Virus record (IMG/VR): IMGVR_UViG_3300020000_000010 | Span: 1 to 64,000 of that record | Length of the DNA stretch: 64,000 bases | DNA from: a virus | Direction: 5' to 3' (one strand) | Shown here: piece after piece, positions 9,182-19,300 of the stretch | Layout: each line of letters begins with the position of its first letter | Numbering within the stretch: position 1 is the stretch's first letter | The notes under the pieces: generated by a model | The model's input: only the letters and a program-made list of their open reading frames with translations | What the model was told of the DNA's origin: nothing | Databases searched by the model: none | Position numbers and translations under genes: made by a program

Positions 9182-10720
9182 ATGTTAGCAACTTATGGTA
9201 CTAGATTTCCTAATCTATATTCTGCTCTAGGATTATCTAGTGATACAAAACCTATATCTTTAGTTGATTATTCCTCTTTTAGAGAAATAGATACTGATAA
9301 ACTTTTCATAAGTCTTTCTGGAATCTGGACTTTAGTAAATAATCCAGGTTATGTTAATTCTGTTTCTGGTACATTAAATAGAATATTAATAACAGGTACT
9401 ATTGCTAATCCAATAGTTGATATATCTCCAAACTACGTAGGACAATCTAGTATTACAACATTAGGTACAATAGGATCTGGTACTTGGCAAGGAACGGCTA
9501 TTACTGATACATATATCTCTTCTGCAAGTACTTGGAATGCTAAAGAATCAGCTTTAACTTTCTCTACAGGACTAACAAGAACCACTAATACTATAACTAA
9601 TACTTTATCTATAGGAATATCTGGAGGACAATCGGTTATAGGTGGGACAGCAGTTGGAGATATTTTAACTATTAAAGGTACTACGGCTAATGGTACTTCT
9701 ACAGTTGGAGCTTTATCTTTTGCTGTAGGTAATAATGGTACAACTATTGCTGCAACTATGTATAATAGTGGAAATATAAATATAGGAAATGCTAGTAATA
9801 CAAATGCTAGATTATTTAGAGTTGGTCAGGATACAGCTATAGTAGATATAGGAAGTAATCAAGGCAGCACAGGGAGTGGTGCAATATATTTTAATGCAAC
9901 AACTCCTAGTTCAACTAATTATGCAATACAAGGAACTTCTACTACAACTAGTGTAAATGGCCCTACAACTAGTATTGATTATAGAATTGCTGGTACAGTT
10001 AGGTATTTAATGACAAATTTCGCTCATACATTTACTGTTGCTGGGTCAGGTAGTGTTGTAACTCAATATAGTTTTACTGGTATTGCAGCTAATGCACTTA
10101 CAGCTTCTACAGAAACGGTAGGAGCTAATTTTAATTTTGCTCAAAATCTTCAACATGCAACTGGTGCATTAGCTTTGAATAGAGATGTGCTTATTCAAGC
10201 TAGAACACATGCTGCTATAGCTGCTAGTACTATTACAGATGCTGCAACATTAGGTATAACTAGTTCGCCATTTAGTAATACCAATGTTACTATAACAAAT
10301 TCTCATGGAATATTAGTTCAAACAGCTAATGTTCAAACAGCAGGAGCGGTTACTAATTCTTATGGAATCACTGTTAACGCAATGACTGGAGGAACAAATA
10401 ATTACTCTGCTCAATTTTTAGGTGGTTCTCTCTTAACTAATTCAGATTTCAAATTAACTACTGCTGGTAATGGAATATACGTTAAACAAGGAACTAATGC
10501 TACATGTGGAAGAGCAACCTTAACAGCAGGTACAGTAACTGTAAGTACCACTAAAGCTACTTCTACTTGTGAGATTTTTTTAACAGATAGAGGAGGAACA
10601 GTTACAAACTTAGGAACAGTATATATTTCAGCAGTTAGTTCTGGAACTAGTTTTACTATAACAAGTACAAATATATTAGATGCTAGCACTATTAGCTGGC
10701 TAATAATTGAAGCAGCATAA
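9182..10720 (+). CDS. Long fibre protein (512 aa)
   Basis: The segment SITTLGTIGSGTWQGTAI is a widespread phage-fibre motif. The body is Asn/Thr/Gly-rich with regular short strands, and the last 90 residues (LTTAGNGIYVKQGTNATCGR...) form a separate C-terminal domain with two Cys, probably the tip. The gene is read by motif and composition. The host receptor cannot be told from the sequence. The next gene begins two bases after its stop. Confidence 0.8.
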   Translation: MLATYGTRFPNLYSALGLSSDTKPISLVDYSSFREIDTDKLFISLSGIWTLVNNPGYVNSVSGTLNRILITGTIANPIVDISPNYVGQSSITTLGTIGSGTWQGTAITDTYISSASTWNAKESALTFSTGLTRTTNTITNTLSIGISGGQSVIGGTAVGDILTIKGTTANGTSTVGALSFAVGNNGTTIAATMYNSGNINIGNASNTNARLFRVGQDTAIVDIGSNQGSTGSGAIYFNATTPSSTNYAIQGTSTTTSVNGPTTSIDYRIAGTVRYLMTNFAHTFTVAGSGSVVTQYSFTGIAANALTASTETVGANFNFAQNLQHATGALALNRDVLIQARTHAAIAASTITDAATLGITSSPFSNTNVTITNSHGILVQTANVQTAGAVTNSYGITVNAMTGGTNNYSAQFLGGSLLTNSDFKLTTAGNGIYVKQGTNATCGRATLTAGTVTVSTTKATSTCEIFLTDRGGTVTNLGTVYISAVSSGTSFTITSTNILDASTISWLIIEAA

Positions 10721-10722
10721 AT

Positions 10723-11397
10723 ATGATTATCACTCAACCTCAACCTTATTTTATATCTGATACTTTAGCAGAAATTACTCCTGCTAATTATCCAAATCAT
10801 TCTCTATTTTATGTTACAGATGTAGATAAATTCTTTAAAGTAGATGGTTATGTTTTAAAAGCATTAGGAGGATTGGGTTTTATAAATACAATTACTCCAA
10901 ATTCCACATATAGAACAATTTTAGACAGTTCTGGAAGTATAACAGCAGCAAAAGTAGCAGGAACTTATGCTCTTGCTCAAGGAGATCCTTTAGCAGTTAG
11001 TGGTACTGGAACTTTATATCCAATAAATACAATATATATAGCAGCCGCAGATTTTCCAACATTAAATACTATTGCTCCTAAATTGAGAATAAGAGCACAA
11101 TTATATACAAATGATGTTTCTCCAACAGGTAATTTTACTATAGGATTATATCCAATAACAAGACCTGGAACTTCTGGAGGAGCAGGATTGTGTATATTTA
11201 CATTGGGAACAGTAGTTCCTGGAAGTAATGGTGCTACTTTTACAACACCTGCTGCTGATGGTTTATTAAATGCAGTAAGTTCAGACTTTTCTTTACCTTC
11301 TGATGGTCATTATGTATTGGGAATAGTAACAACAAGCACTATAGCAGTAAGTTCACATATTCAAATAAGTGCTTGTTTACAAATGAGAAACAACTAA
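10723..11397 (+). CDS. Fibre-tip/receptor-binding-type protein (224 aa)
   Basis: The N-terminus (LAEITPANYPNHSLFYVTDVDKFF) matches a short adaptor seen in phage proteins that cap fibres. The rest is a single beta domain ending HIQISACLQMRNN. As the last gene of the fibre block it is a reasonable candidate for a tip or receptor-binding subunit. That is an inference from position. Confidence 0.7.
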   Translation: MIITQPQPYFISDTLAEITPANYPNHSLFYVTDVDKFFKVDGYVLKALGGLGFINTITPNSTYRTILDSSGSITAAKVAGTYALAQGDPLAVSGTGTLYPINTIYIAAADFPTLNTIAPKLRIRAQLYTNDVSPTGNFTIGLYPITRPGTSGGAGLCIFTLGTVVPGSNGATFTTPAADGLLNAVSSDFSLPSDGHYVLGIVTTSTIAVSSHIQISACLQMRNN

Positions 11398-11426
11398 ACT
11401 ATAATAATAAATATTATAGTTTTAAT

Positions 11427-11457
11427 ATTGTTATAATAAAAATTATACGTATTTTTG
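11427..11457 (+). promoter_or_regulatory. Promoter for the lysis cassette
   Basis: ATTG at 11427-11430 is followed after 19 bases by TATTTTTG at 11450-11457, close to the Bacteroidetes consensus TTTG-N19-TAnnTTTG. The upstream 15 bases (AATATTATAGTTTTA) are shared with the promoter at 21.1 kb, so the two are related phage promoters. Confidence 0.6.
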
Positions 11458-11478
11458 TAAATTATTAAAACTATAAAA

Positions 11479-11640
11479 ATGAACGAAATAACCACACAAA
11501 AAGCATTAGAAATTATAGGAAGGGCTTTATCTCACGACGAACTTAAATTGTCTCAAAAGGATCATTTATTACTTATACAGTGTTTTAAAGTACTTAAAGA
11601 CTTTATTGAACCAAAAGTATCTCCAGAGATAGAAAACTAG
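11479..11640 (+). CDS. Small helical protein of the lysis cassette (53 aa)
   Basis: An ATG shortly after the promoter opens a 53-residue reading frame ending in TAG. The product begins MNEITTQKALEIIGRALSH and ends VSPEIEN. It looks like two soluble helices with no membrane segment. The family is not recognised. The promoter placement and tight packing favour a real gene. Confidence 0.65.
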   Translation: MNEITTQKALEIIGRALSHDELKLSQKDHLLLIQCFKVLKDFIEPKVSPEIEN

Positions 11641-11657
11641 TTAAAACTAACAAAAAG

Positions 11658-11858
11658 ATGATAAATTTCCACTTTCCAGTATTAATAGATAAATCTGTAG
11701 AAGTTTTTAGTTCTCCAACATTTGTTGGTTCTTCTGTATTAGCTTTTATAACAGTAACAGATTTAGAAAATATCTTAAAAGTATTACTATTAATAATAAC
11801 AATAGGATATTCTTCTTGGAAATGGAATACTGAGAGAAATGAGAAAAAGAAAAAATAA
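11658..11858 (+). CDS. Small membrane protein, holin-like (66 aa)
   Basis: A hydrophobic stretch at about 20-52, including ILKVLLLIITIGYSSW, is followed by a Lys/Arg-rich tail (RNEKKKK). One or two membrane spans with a basic cytoplasmic end fit a holin, antiholin or spanin-like part. Its stop overlaps the endolysin start (TAATG), which ties it to lysis. Confidence 0.7.
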   Translation: MINFHFPVLIDKSVEVFSSPTFVGSSVLAFITVTDLENILKVLLLIITIGYSSWKWNTERNEKKKK

Positions 11859-12322
11859 TGGAAAATATATCAGAACATATTTCTTATAAAGAAGCTACTT
11901 TTTCAGAAATAGCAGTAAGGTTAAATATTGAAAACATACCTTCTGGAGAGATTATAGAAAATATGATTTTAGTTTCTAAATTTGGATTTGAACCTCTTAG
12001 AAAAGAGTTTAATGAACCACTACATATAAATTCCTTTTATAGATGTCCAGAGTTAAATAAACAAATAGGGGGAGCCTCAACTTCTCAACACCAAGAAGGT
12101 AAAGCTATAGATATTAGCACTTTGCCAGGAAGTAAACATAATAATGTAGATCTTTTTAATTGGTTAAAAGTAAATGTAGAATTTGATCAATTAATTGGAG
12201 AAGGGGTTACCCAAGATGATGATTTTCAATGGGTTCACATAAGTTATAATAAAGGAAATAATAGAAAAGAAAAGTTAATAGCAGATTTTAGATCTGGAAA
12301 AGCAGTTTATACAAAGATATAA
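11858..12322 (+). CDS. Endolysin, M15-type D-Ala peptidase (154 aa)
   Basis: Zinc-peptidase motifs of the M15/DD-carboxypeptidase group are visible: SFYRCPELN, then SQHQEGKAIDI with His78 and Asp85, and WVHISY with His127 as the third metal ligand. The enzyme would cut peptide stems of peptidoglycan at the end of infection. There is no signal peptide, so it needs the neighbouring holin to reach the wall. It overlaps both flanking genes by one base. Confidence 0.88.
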   Translation: MENISEHISYKEATFSEIAVRLNIENIPSGEIIENMILVSKFGFEPLRKEFNEPLHINSFYRCPELNKQIGGASTSQHQEGKAIDISTLPGSKHNNVDLFNWLKVNVEFDQLIGEGVTQDDDFQWVHISYNKGNNRKEKLIADFRSGKAVYTKI

Positions 12323-12813
12323 TGGGAGGAATAGCAACAATTTTAGGCAAAATAACAGGCAATGCTTCAGGATCTTTAATAAAAGATATTGGAGATACTG
12401 TAGATAGATTTGTAGATACCAAAGGTGAAAAAGCAGAAAGAGATATTAAAATTCAAGAATTAGTAGATAAACATTCTGAATTTATAGTTTCTCAAGCTAA
12501 TGAAATAGAAAAAGCCTATATTGCCGATACTGAAAATGCTAGGAATTCTAATGTTAAAATACAAGAAAGTATTAATGCTTCTTGGTTGGCTAAAAATGTA
12601 GGTTATCTTTTGGACTTAATCTTTACTATTTCCTTTTTAATAATGTTAGTTGTTATTATATATAAACAAGTACCTACTGATAATAAAGAATTATTTTATA
12701 CAGGATTTGGTGCTTTAGCTAGTTATGTAGGCACTATCCTCGGATTTCATAGAGGGTCTTCAAAATCTAGTGAAGACAAAAGCAAATTTATACATGAAAC
12801 TTTAAGTAAATAA
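12322..12813 (+). CDS. Holin (163 aa)
   Basis: An N-terminal soluble helical half (DRFVDTKGEKAERDIK...) is followed by two membrane spans at about 94-114 and 124-142. The C-terminus (ILGFHRGSSKSSEDKS) is the typical end of the three-TM holin group found beside phage endolysins. It should form the pore that releases the endolysin. The gene is coupled to the endolysin gene by TAATG. Confidence 0.8.
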   Translation: MGGIATILGKITGNASGSLIKDIGDTVDRFVDTKGEKAERDIKIQELVDKHSEFIVSQANEIEKAYIADTENARNSNVKIQESINASWLAKNVGYLLDLIFTISFLIMLVVIIYKQVPTDNKELFYTGFGALASYVGTILGFHRGSSKSSEDKSKFIHETLSK

Positions 12814-13535
12814 TGGCCTCAACTCCAACATTACCTGAATTAGAATTTAGTGTTCTAAACTCCGTAAGATCTAGAACAACTATTTCTGAACCTATAACTT
12901 CAGAAATAATTAGGTTTTATATTAAATTAGTAAGAGCCCAATTAATAAAACAGGATTCTAATAAGGGCTATAGTGCTGATTCTTATATAATTCAGGAACT
13001 TAGTTGTGTAGATGTTATACAAGTAGATAGAGGAGAATGTTGCGAAGTTACTGGATGTACGATATATAGAACAGTACAAAAAATACCTTCTCCTATAGAA
13101 CTACATTATAAACAATTAATAACAAGAATAGGAAGTATAGATAAAACCCAAATACCTTTTGATTTTATTGATTATGCTATGGTTCCTTATATATCTTTTA
13201 GTAGATGGACTAAAAATAGACCTAAAGTATTCACAATGAATAATAATGGTTATTTTTATTTTATATTACCCGAAGGAGGAAATTTAGAAGGATTACAAAA
13301 GATAAGTATTCAAGGAGTATTTGAAGATCCTACTTTAGCTTCTACTTTTAGTAACTGTGAAGGATTATCTTGCTATGATGAACAAACAACACCATATCCT
13401 ATTAAATCATGGATGGTTCCTACTTTAATAGATATGATAATTAAGTTATTTATAAAACAACAAGCAACAGCCTTTAGTGACCAGAATAATGATGGTCAGT
13501 TTAAAATAGAAAGTCCAATAGAAACAAAAGAATAA
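12813..13535 (+). CDS. Ring/tail-stub protein, R2-like (240 aa)
   Basis: The length, the N-terminal helix (ITSEIIRFYIKLVRAQLIKQD), the Cys-containing middle (GECCEVTGC) and the position before the R1-like protein fit the ring proteins that stack below the portal in crAss001. The C-terminal WMVPTLIDMIIKLFIKQQ helix is also consistent. Known rings in that phage lie in the order R4, R3, R2, R1, muzzle. I assign R2 by order and general features, not by alignment. Confidence 0.65.
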   Translation: MASTPTLPELEFSVLNSVRSRTTISEPITSEIIRFYIKLVRAQLIKQDSNKGYSADSYIIQELSCVDVIQVDRGECCEVTGCTIYRTVQKIPSPIELHYKQLITRIGSIDKTQIPFDFIDYAMVPYISFSRWTKNRPKVFTMNNNGYFYFILPEGGNLEGLQKISIQGVFEDPTLASTFSNCEGLSCYDEQTTPYPIKSWMVPTLIDMIIKLFIKQQATAFSDQNNDGQFKIESPIETKE

Positions 13536-14086
13536 TGAATAAAACAAGATCAAAAGGTAAATTTAAATCTTCAGTAGCAACTAACGATTTCTATAAATAT
13601 TATAAAACAAATATAGAAAAAGATAGTGTTTATGATATATCTAAAAAAGAGTATACAGCTATTCTAAAGGATATAAATAAAGAGATAATGCAACTTATCA
13701 TAACTACTAACTTTGAGTTTCAGATGATCCCTAATATGGGTAATTTAAGTATTAGAAAAGCTAAAAGCAAACTAAAACTAGATAAAGAAGGAAACCTTAT
13801 TAAATCTAAGATTCCTGTAGATTATGGTAAAACTAATGCTTTATGGAGAGCTGATCCTGAAGCTAAGAAAAAGAAGAAACTAGTATACTTTTTAAACGAT
13901 CATACAGAAGGATTTAGATTTAAGTTCTTTTGGGATAAGAATAACTGTAAGGTAACAAATAAGGCTTACTATAATTTTAGAGCCTCTAGAGATAATAATA
14001 GAGCTATAAATGTAGCAATTAACACAATAGATCATTTGGACTATTTTGAATTTAGAAAAAACCTAATTATAAGAAAAGAGAAATAA
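13535..14086 (+). CDS. Conserved phage structural-block protein, basic (183 aa)
   Basis: The protein is Lys/Arg-rich. A helix (EYTAILKDINKEIMQLIITT) is followed by IPNMGNLSIRKAK, which has a weak look of the HU/IHF beta-arm, and then by NDHTEGFRFKFFWDK. A DNA-binding or scaffolding role is possible, and an IHF-like gene is known near the tail genes of crAss-like phages. The resemblance is too weak to name it. One-base overlaps join it to both neighbours. Confidence 0.7.
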   Translation: MNKTRSKGKFKSSVATNDFYKYYKTNIEKDSVYDISKKEYTAILKDINKEIMQLIITTNFEFQMIPNMGNLSIRKAKSKLKLDKEGNLIKSKIPVDYGKTNALWRADPEAKKKKKLVYFLNDHTEGFRFKFFWDKNNCKVTNKAYYNFRASRDNNRAINVAINTIDHLDYFEFRKNLIIRKEK

Positions 14087-14397
14087 TGTCAGAAATTTAC
14101 GGAGGAAAATCAGGAACTAAAGAATATAAAAGAGAAGAATATTCATATTCTAAAGACGGAGTATCATATAGAGTTTCTTGTAAGGAAATAGAGAATGGAC
14201 ATATTGTTTGCATCTATAAATCTTGGGAAGAAGGAGAAGGTTCTAAAAAAGAATATAAATCAGAAAATACTGAAACTTATTATAAAGAAAATCCTTTTGG
14301 AGAAGACTTTGAAAAGGATGAAGAAAAAGATGAAATTCATACTATGAAAGGCTTAAAAGAATTTATGCAGAAACTAAATCCTTTAATTGGAAAATAA
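14086..14397 (+). CDS. Acidic hypothetical protein (103 aa)
   Basis: A short beta-like N-terminus (EYSYSKDGVSYRVSCKEIE) leads to a very charged, Glu-rich second half ending KEFMQKLNPLIGK. No family is recognised. TAATG overlaps on both sides place it in the same translation chain as the ring gene and the SET gene. Confidence 0.7.
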   Translation: MSEIYGGKSGTKEYKREEYSYSKDGVSYRVSCKEIENGHIVCIYKSWEEGEGSKKEYKSENTETYYKENPFGEDFEKDEEKDEIHTMKGLKEFMQKLNPLIGK

Positions 14398-14777
14398 TGC
14401 TTATTATAGATACTATATTAAAAGAAACCAAACTTAAAGGTATTGGATTATTTGCTAATCAGAATATAAAGAAATGGCAGATAATCTGGAAAGATAATAA
14501 TCATGCTTATACTTTTTCTAAGTTTGATTATAGTAAAATGAATAGTATTCAAAAGGCTTTTGTAGATAAATATAGTATTCCTAAAGATTCTAAATATATT
14601 TTAGATCTTGATAATACAAGGTTTATGAATCATAGTGAAAACCCAAATATCTTATTTTTAGAAGATCATGGAATAGCTACAAAAAATATAAAAATTGGAG
14701 AAGAATTAACTTGTAATTATGATGAATTATCTTCAGAAAATAAGAATGAAGGATTAGGATTTGAAAATTTAGAATAA
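14397..14777 (+). CDS. SET-domain protein, putative lysine methyltransferase (126 aa)
   Basis: The short SET fold is recognisable. The N-terminal G-x-G part reads TKLKGIGLFANQNIKKW. The cofactor motif is FMNHSENPN (Asn78-His79-Ser80), followed by ATKNIKIGEELTCNY with the catalytic-type Tyr108. SET enzymes transfer methyl groups from S-adenosylmethionine to lysines. No pre-SET or post-SET cysteines are visible. Set between ring-protein genes, it could modify a virion protein or a host factor, which is inference. The length is near the minimum for the domain. Confidence 0.8.
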   Translation: MLIIDTILKETKLKGIGLFANQNIKKWQIIWKDNNHAYTFSKFDYSKMNSIQKAFVDKYSIPKDSKYILDLDNTRFMNHSENPNILFLEDHGIATKNIKIGEELTCNYDELSSENKNEGLGFENLE

Positions 14778-14778
14778 T

Positions 14779-15516
14779 ATGATGAATGGTAAAATTTACG
14801 GACTAAGTTCGAGTGAAAATCCAGAAGATATTAAATATATTGGTTATACAAAACTTTCTTTAAAAGAAAGATTACGAGGGCATAGGGATGATGCTATAAG
14901 AAAAAAATATAAAAAAGCAACTTGGATAAAAAGTTTACAAAATAAAGGATTTAACGTTATTATAAGTTTAATAGAAGATAATATTCCAACACTAGAGGAA
15001 ATGCAAGAAAAAGAAATACAATATATTAAAATATTCAAATCTCTTGGTGCTAAATTAAAAAACACAACCGATGGAGGAGCTAAAGTATGTTCTTTTGAAA
15101 ATAGTGTAAGATCTGGAAAATTAAATACAAAAGCAGTGATACAATATGATTTATTTGGTAATAAAATAAAAGAATATAATAGCGTAGGCGAAGCAGCAAA
15201 AGATAATAATATTGTTGATACAGCAATAACTAAATCTGTAAAAAGAGGACAAGTAGTCTTAAAGAAATATCTATTTAGATATAAAGATGAAATTTTTAAA
15301 GATATTAAAAATTTTAGAACTAAAACTAGGAAAGTATTACCTGTAAAATTAATAAATATAGAAACACGAGAAGTTAAAAATTATGAAAATACTAAATTTT
15401 TAGTAAAGGGGTTATTTGGCGAAACTTGGAATATGAATGATTATAATTCAGCTCTTATTTGTTTGAAAAATAATAAAATATATAAAGGAAAATTTAAAAT
15501 AGAATATTATGCTTAA
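14779..15516 (+). CDS. Free-standing GIY-YIG homing endonuclease (245 aa)
   Basis: KIYGLSS near residue 4 and IKYIGYT near 18-24 are the GIY and YIG strands. A conserved basic helix (SLKERLRGHRDDA) follows. After the nuclease come DNA-binding modules of NUMOD1 type (AVIQYDLFGNKIKEYNSVGE). Its last eight bases overlap the start of the R1-like gene. No intron signs were seen at its edges, so it looks like an intergenic homing gene that inserted between two virion genes and kept translation coupled. Confidence 0.88.
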   Translation: MMNGKIYGLSSSENPEDIKYIGYTKLSLKERLRGHRDDAIRKKYKKATWIKSLQNKGFNVIISLIEDNIPTLEEMQEKEIQYIKIFKSLGAKLKNTTDGGAKVCSFENSVRSGKLNTKAVIQYDLFGNKIKEYNSVGEAAKDNNIVDTAITKSVKRGQVVLKKYLFRYKDEIFKDIKNFRTKTRKVLPVKLINIETREVKNYENTKFLVKGLFGETWNMNDYNSALICLKNNKIYKGKFKIEYYA

Positions 15517-16360
15517 CGGCAAACTTTGTAGTTCAAAGGAAATAATCCTTAAGATAATCAGAGATAATGGTTATCAAGTACAAGATTTTACCTATTCTGA
15601 TATTATAGAATGGTTAGGAGAATGTTTAGACCTTATAGGATGTGCTTATTCCTTAAGAAAGAATATAGCCTGTATTAAGATAAAAGACCATAGAGGAATA
15701 CTTCCTTGTGATTTTCATACTCCTATACAAGCATCTGCTTTTAACTGTCAGACAGGAATACAGATTCCTATGAGAACTGCCACTAGTTCTTTTCATCCTT
15801 TATTCTTTCAAAACCCTAATAATGTAGGTATAGTAGATCCTAATCAACCAATATCTTTTGATGGACAAGGAAATCCTATATTTAACTTCATGAATTTTGA
15901 TGAAGCAGTAAGTAAACAGATAGTTTCTAGTTTTGGTTCCTCAGATAAAGATGTTACTTATGAGCTTAATGATAATTATATATTTACTACTTTTAAGGAT
16001 GGAGCAAGTGTTTTATTTGCTTATTATGGATTTCCTGTAGATTCTGAAGGTTTTCCTATGATCCCCGATAATAGCAAGTTTAAAGAAGCTTGTGCTGCTT
16101 TTGTAAGATCAAAGATTGATTATAAACTATATAGAACAGGTAAATTATCTAAACCTTTATTTGATTGGGCAGAACAACAAAGAGATTGGTATATTGGAGC
16201 TGCTACTATAGCAGGAATGATGCCTAGTGTTGACACAATGGAAAGTTACAAGAACCAATTGTGTAGACTTATTCCGAGATATACGGAACACTCAAAGAAT
16301 TTTGAAACTCTTGGAGACCAGGAGGAGCTTACCTTTTCAAATATGTTTTTTAGATTTTAA
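15509..16360 (+). CDS. Ring/tail-stub protein, R1-like (283 aa)
   Basis: It starts LNGKLCSSKEIILKIIRDNGY and has a DFTYSDIIEWLGECLDLIGC helix, a beta-rich middle (GASVLFAYYGFPVD) and a helical C-terminal half (FKEACAAFVRSKIDYKLY). It lies directly before the muzzle-like gene, as the ring-1 protein gp43 does before gp44 in crAss001. It should connect neck and tail tube. The assignment rests on order plus the general pattern. Confidence 0.75.
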   Translation: MLNGKLCSSKEIILKIIRDNGYQVQDFTYSDIIEWLGECLDLIGCAYSLRKNIACIKIKDHRGILPCDFHTPIQASAFNCQTGIQIPMRTATSSFHPLFFQNPNNVGIVDPNQPISFDGQGNPIFNFMNFDEAVSKQIVSSFGSSDKDVTYELNDNYIFTTFKDGASVLFAYYGFPVDSEGFPMIPDNSKFKEACAAFVRSKIDYKLYRTGKLSKPLFDWAEQQRDWYIGAATIAGMMPSVDTMESYKNQLCRLIPRYTEHSKNFETLGDQEELTFSNMFFRF

Positions 16361-16366
16361 TAAGTC

Positions 16367-19300
16367 ATGTCTGATACTACAAACACTTTTTATAAAGGGA
16401 TAGACAAAAACATTTCCAAGCAAAAGTACAATAATCAATCATATTTTCACGCAGATAACATCCAGATAGTTACCTCTGATAACCTGTCTACTGGTGCTGT
16501 GGTGACTACAAAGGGCACTAGGTTAGAATTTAATATACCTTCTATACTTCAAACCCAATACGAGAATGGTTCTGAAGAAGGAACAGTTACTATTCCTTTA
16601 CAACAAAATCTAGAGGTAATTGGAGGTGTAGGTTATGATAACTTTGTAATTCTATTTACTTGTAATGATTCTGGTTATGGGCAAGTATGGAAAGTAGAAT
16701 ATGATGAGTCTACAGGAAATCCTATAGGTTTAGTAGCTAATTCTTTAGTAGTTTCTACTCATCTTATATATAATAGATTCTTAAACTTTAGAAGAACTAA
16801 TAGAATTAAAGCTTTTATTAGAAAAGAAGATAGTAAATTTATAAGACTTTACTGGAATGATATGAATTTAAATCCTATGAGATCTTTAAATCTTATAGGA
16901 ACTCCTGCACAAATTATAGAAACTAGAGTTAGGACTATAGATCTTAATCCTAGAATAAACTTTCAACTACCTATATTAAAGGAATTTTTAGTTGGAGACC
17001 TTCCTAATGGAAGAATTGGATACTTCTATAGGTTAATATCTAAAGATGGTTCTATTACAACATTTTCCCCTATTTCTAACCTATTAGATCTTAATAATGG
17101 AAATGAGAATGGATTATATCAGTTTTATCCTGAAGATAATATTAAATTTAAGAATGATAAAGCAGCCAATGATGCTGAACAAAGAAGATTAGAATTTAGT
17201 TCAGACAAAGCTGTTAGATGTATTATCCCAAGTATAGATAAGGATTATGATTATATACAAGTAGGATATGTTTTATACAAGATAAAGAATGTCCCTTTGT
17301 TATATTTAATGCCTTTTGATATTATACAATCTTCAGATGATAGTTTAACTAAGAAATATGAATTTATACATTCTGGAGAAGAAGAAGGAATATTTCCTAT
17401 TACAGTAGAAGAATTTAATATATTAAACAATACTTTTGATAGTTTCTTAGATTTTACTCCTAAGCATAATGATTTATATATTGCTAATATTAAAAACTCT
17501 CAATTTGATGTAGATTATGATGCTAGAGCATATAGATTTAATAACTCTAGACAATCTTATATATATAAAGGAGATGGTTCTCAAGAATTCTTTATTGATG
17601 GAACTAATCCTATATATCCTAATACTACTACACAAGCAACTTTTGATGCTATAAATCCTTATAATGATGAGAATCCTGCTACCAATGGTAATTGGGATGT
17701 TACTGATCAATATAAATTTCAAGCAGATGGCATAACTATAGGAGGAGAAGGATTAAATGTAAAATATAGTTTTATAACAGATGAGCATAAGGTAGATACA
17801 GATATTATTAATCCTTCATTATTTAGTAGTTATTTAGATGTACAAGATGCTGCTCCCTTTAATAAAGTCCCAAAAGGTACTAGTTTACCTATAGATTTTG
17901 GAATAAGCACTCAAACTTATACTGGATTAGAAAAATCCTTTGATGATCTAAAATCTCCTTATAAATCAAGTTTATATGAAGGATATGCAAGATTTGAGGT
18001 ATATAGATTTTCTTTAGTATTTGTATCTTTACAAGGAAAAAGATCTTTTGTTAAATGGATAGGAGATATTAAAATGCCTTCCTTTATGGATACTGGGTTT
18101 AAACTAGATAGATTTGATAATGCAAGTAATACTTATTATATAAGAAGTTGTGGTATAAAATTTGAAATTAATAATATTCCTCAAAATATATTAGATAATA
18201 TATCTGGTATTGAGATACGTAGAGTATTAAGAGATGATCATAATCAATCTAAATTAGGTACAGGAATTACAGGAGGATTTGTTAAAAATCAAACAGATCC
18301 TTTAACAATAGATGATTTATTTAGTTTTGTAGATGATACTATAGCTACTCTTATTAGAAATATAATAGGAAGTAGTGGGTTCTTTTCTTGGGTTCCTGGA
18401 TCAGATACAGTATTTAATCAAATATCCAATAGTATAGCAGATGCTATTACCTCTGGTATTAAAGCTACTTTATCTACAGAAGGACTCTTTGAGAATATTT
18501 CTAAAGGAGATTTTAGCACTCTTTTTACTAATTCCATAGGTAAACTAGGAGGTGGTGGAGGATTATTTACAGGAATTGTAGGTATTTTTACTGGACATTT
18601 TGGTAGACAAATAGGAGAATGGCTACATGAAAAACTAGGAGATTTATTTAACCACAAGAAAGTAGGAGGTATAGATAATATAGTTTATTCTCTAGATAAT
18701 GCTATTATTCCTTCTGGAGGAACTCTTCCTATATCAAATGAGGGTACAATAGCTAATAAGAATTATGGATACATTATATCTCCTATAAATCAATTTAATA
18801 AATATAAATTTAGAACAGATGATTATTTAGTTCCTATAGCAAGTTATGAATATAATAATGCTACAGGAGAATATCCTAAATATGTAGGAGTATACCACAG
18901 AGATACAAATGTAGGATTATTTAATAGAACACATTCTACAGCTAAATATAAGAAATGGTATAAAGGATTATACCTTTCTTCTATACATAGGTTACCAATA
19001 GATTTGGAAAATACACTAGATATAGGAGAAATATTAGTTCCACAACAACTTTTAGGATTACCTGAGGGTACTTTTGTTAATGCTTATTTTGGAAGAATAG
19101 AAAGACTTAATGATGCTGGAACTTTTATAGGAGGTTTAGAAAAACTATCTGTAAGAACCCTAGTACAAGGAATAGGAGATAAAAAACATTTTATAAAAAC
19201 TTCTGTTAGTTTTCCTAATTTAATAGATTCCACTAATGGAATATATAAAAACTATGATCAACAGAGTTTATCAGGAGTTACTAATAAAGATGCTAATAAT

